In this document: one piece after another, positions 62,655 to 64,000 of the stretch
How the letters are laid out: each line of letters begins with the position of its first letter
Position numbering within the stretch: position 1 is the stretch's first letter
NCBI GenBank assembly: GCA_958510875.1
Contig: OY294070.1
Span: 1,674,001 to 1,738,000 of the forward strand
DNA: 64,000 bases
Direction: 5' to 3'
Source: Endomychus coccineus
Taxonomy: Eukaryota; Arthropoda; Insecta; Coleoptera; Endomychidae
Notes under the pieces: model-generated
What the model saw: only the letters and a program-made list of their open reading frames with translations
Databases searched by the model: none
Told to the model about the DNA's origin: nothing
Translations under genes and position numbers: made by a program

Positions 62655-63551
62655 TTAACCACTAGCAGCTGTTGTAGCAGGGGCTGCTGTGGTAGCCGCC
62701 GTACTCCCTGTAAAAGACATATGTTATAATCTGACGAAGAAATATCTCAAAACAAATCGTTTATATCAGAAAATCCCACGATTTTCAACATTATATTGCT
62801 TCATCTGTTTGTTTTTTTTTTCATTTGCCAAATAAAATATGTAGTCTTAATATATCATACTGTACTATTCTATTTTAGTGACATCTAGCTGTACGAGGAT
62901 ACACTAAGTTGTAACAACAGAAAACTGTTTTATCCAAACCGACTGTCTTAGTTATGATATTATCTGATAGATGACACTACTACTATGTATATTTGCTAAG
63001 AATAATAAATGATAATCATTAGACCTATCGAAACATACATCGTATTACAGATTTTGCGTTTACTCTTGCTGTGTTGTCGTTATCATTAATATCTTCACTT
63101 ACGTTGACAACTGGCACGATCCTTTGAACCACTCGCCAATCTGACCAAAGAAGCTCCACCTGCAGCCTGTCCATCGGCTCCAGCACTTCCTCCTGCCGAT
63201 CCTCCCACATTGAAAGAACCAGACCCTCCCATGTGGCCTTGACCTTGCCCGAAACCTCCGGGCATAGGCATTTTGGGCATTGGCATATTTTGAGGTTTAG
63301 CCAATGACTCATCCTGATCAAGATAATGAATGAATTTCATATTAGAAATGTTTGAATAGTCAATACATGATATAAGGCAATAATGAAAGGTGGCTCAACA
63401 TCAATTTGAATTTTGAATCGCCAACCTTGTTCGACTATCACCTTATTTTGGAATGCTTTCTAAACTATTCAATTATATTCCGTTACTTCGTACTTACCAA
63501 TGAAAATGAAACGAAAAGCACTAGCGCCAGCATTATACAGAGCCGAGTCAT
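62655..63551 (-). CDS. Predicted secreted glycine-rich protein (Met-Pro repeat, Thr/Ala tail)
   Basis: Three exons join in phase: 63551-63498 (MTRLCIMLALVLFVSFSL, phase 0, donor GTAAGT), 63313-63103 (acceptor TTGATCAG, phase 1, donor GTAAGT) and 62707-62655 (acceptor CTTTTACAG). The product is 105 residues, the same length as the gene at 54.2-56.9 kb. After the signal come NMPMPKMPMPGGFGQGQGHM, the core GGSGSFNVGGSAGGSAGADG, a basic LVRLASGSKDRASCQR and a Thr/Ala end STAATTAAPATTAASG. The last part echoes the Thr/Ala-rich protein at 41.9 kb. A TATAAAAT box is at about 63602-63609. Secretion is predicted and function unknown. Confidence 0.7.
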
Positions 63552-63609
63552 CTTGATAATGTTGGTTGTTTTTGAAGTGACTTAATGTCCAATCTGCAGT
63601 CATTTTATA

Positions 63610-64000
63610 TCACATTTTGAACAATGAAAAGTGCTAGATCATACCCGGAAGAACTTATTAAATCATGATCAGATTAGCTATAAGTTTTATTTCCTATTTG
63701 ATTCTATATAATTTCCGCAATTTGAGCAAATAATTTATAAAATTGCATTTTCCACTTACGTTTGATAATTAATATACCAGTTTGCGCGAAAAACGGATGT
63801 TCAAATTAAGGTTTTATTGTGTTAGTTCACACCCGACTACATGTAACATAATTTTCTATCAATTAAATCCAGATTTCATTCAATCTTCCTTGTTACAATC
63901 AAACTCAGTAAATGTTGCTATTATGTTAAAAAAAAAATTATCATATTCCTCGAAATTTAAAACTTTCATACGTTCAGACAGATTAAACGCAACATGAAAT
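63610..64000. other. 5' flank of the last secreted-protein gene
   Basis: AT-rich to the window edge. The 71-codon + ORF at 63782 has no motif. Confidence 0.4.

Overview
This looks like nuclear DNA from an insect, most likely a beetle. It is AT-rich, intron-bearing and crowded with degraded transposable elements. The recognisable genes are animal or insect-type: dynein light chain LC8, LIM-domain kinase, a SKA2-like kinetochore protein and MST-HMG-box protamine-like proteins. There is no sign of bacterial organisation. The beetle assignment is an inference from the mix of genes and elements.

Layout. 0-7.6 kb: foldback repeat, a near-complete hAT element with 8-bp target duplications, and a partly duplicated dead piggyBac transposase. 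7.7-12.6 kb: dynein light chain LC8 (ctp, minus). Its large intron holds a piggyBac-type frame with TTAA ends, a rearranged Penelope-like element (PLE) inside it, and a ~0.9-kb near-palindrome inside that. 12.6-24 kb: mostly non-coding, with TA-flanked foldback elements, a dead pogo-type transposase, one small coiled-coil ORF, an LTR-retroelement gag between two primer-binding-site copies, and PLE debris. 24-36.4 kb: the complete LIM-kinase gene on the minus strand. I resolved 11 coding exons that stay in phase for 1170 codons (two LIM domains, PDZ, kinase, long tail). It is head-to-head with a two-exon SKA2-like gene at 37.2-37.6 kb.

41.8-63.6 kb is an accessory region and the most interesting part. 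It holds two convergent, lysine/arginine/cysteine-rich genes with a protamine-like MST-HMG box (45.4 and 47.7-48.1 kb). It also holds five small genes for predicted secreted proteins (41.9-43.7, 52.8-53.8, 54.2-56.9, 59.8-60.3 and 62.7-63.6 kb). Each begins with a 15-18-residue signal-peptide exon that stops at a phase-0 intron. Four of them have a second exon ending in phase 1. Mature parts are glycine-rich in three, Met/Gly/Leu-rich in one and Thr then Asp/Ala-rich in one. I found these by splicing open frames across consensus splice sites; most exons are too short for simple ORF scans. Nearby protamine-like genes make a reproductive-tract role conceivable, and glycine-rich antimicrobial peptides are the main alternative; the sequence does not decide between them.

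The rest is mobile DNA: hAT, piggyBac, Tc1/mariner, pogo, Harbinger, R1/jockey-like LINEs, several PLE copies (some with hammerhead-like CTGATGA...GAAA cores), MITEs and many foldback palindromes, several of them inside introns of the conserved genes.
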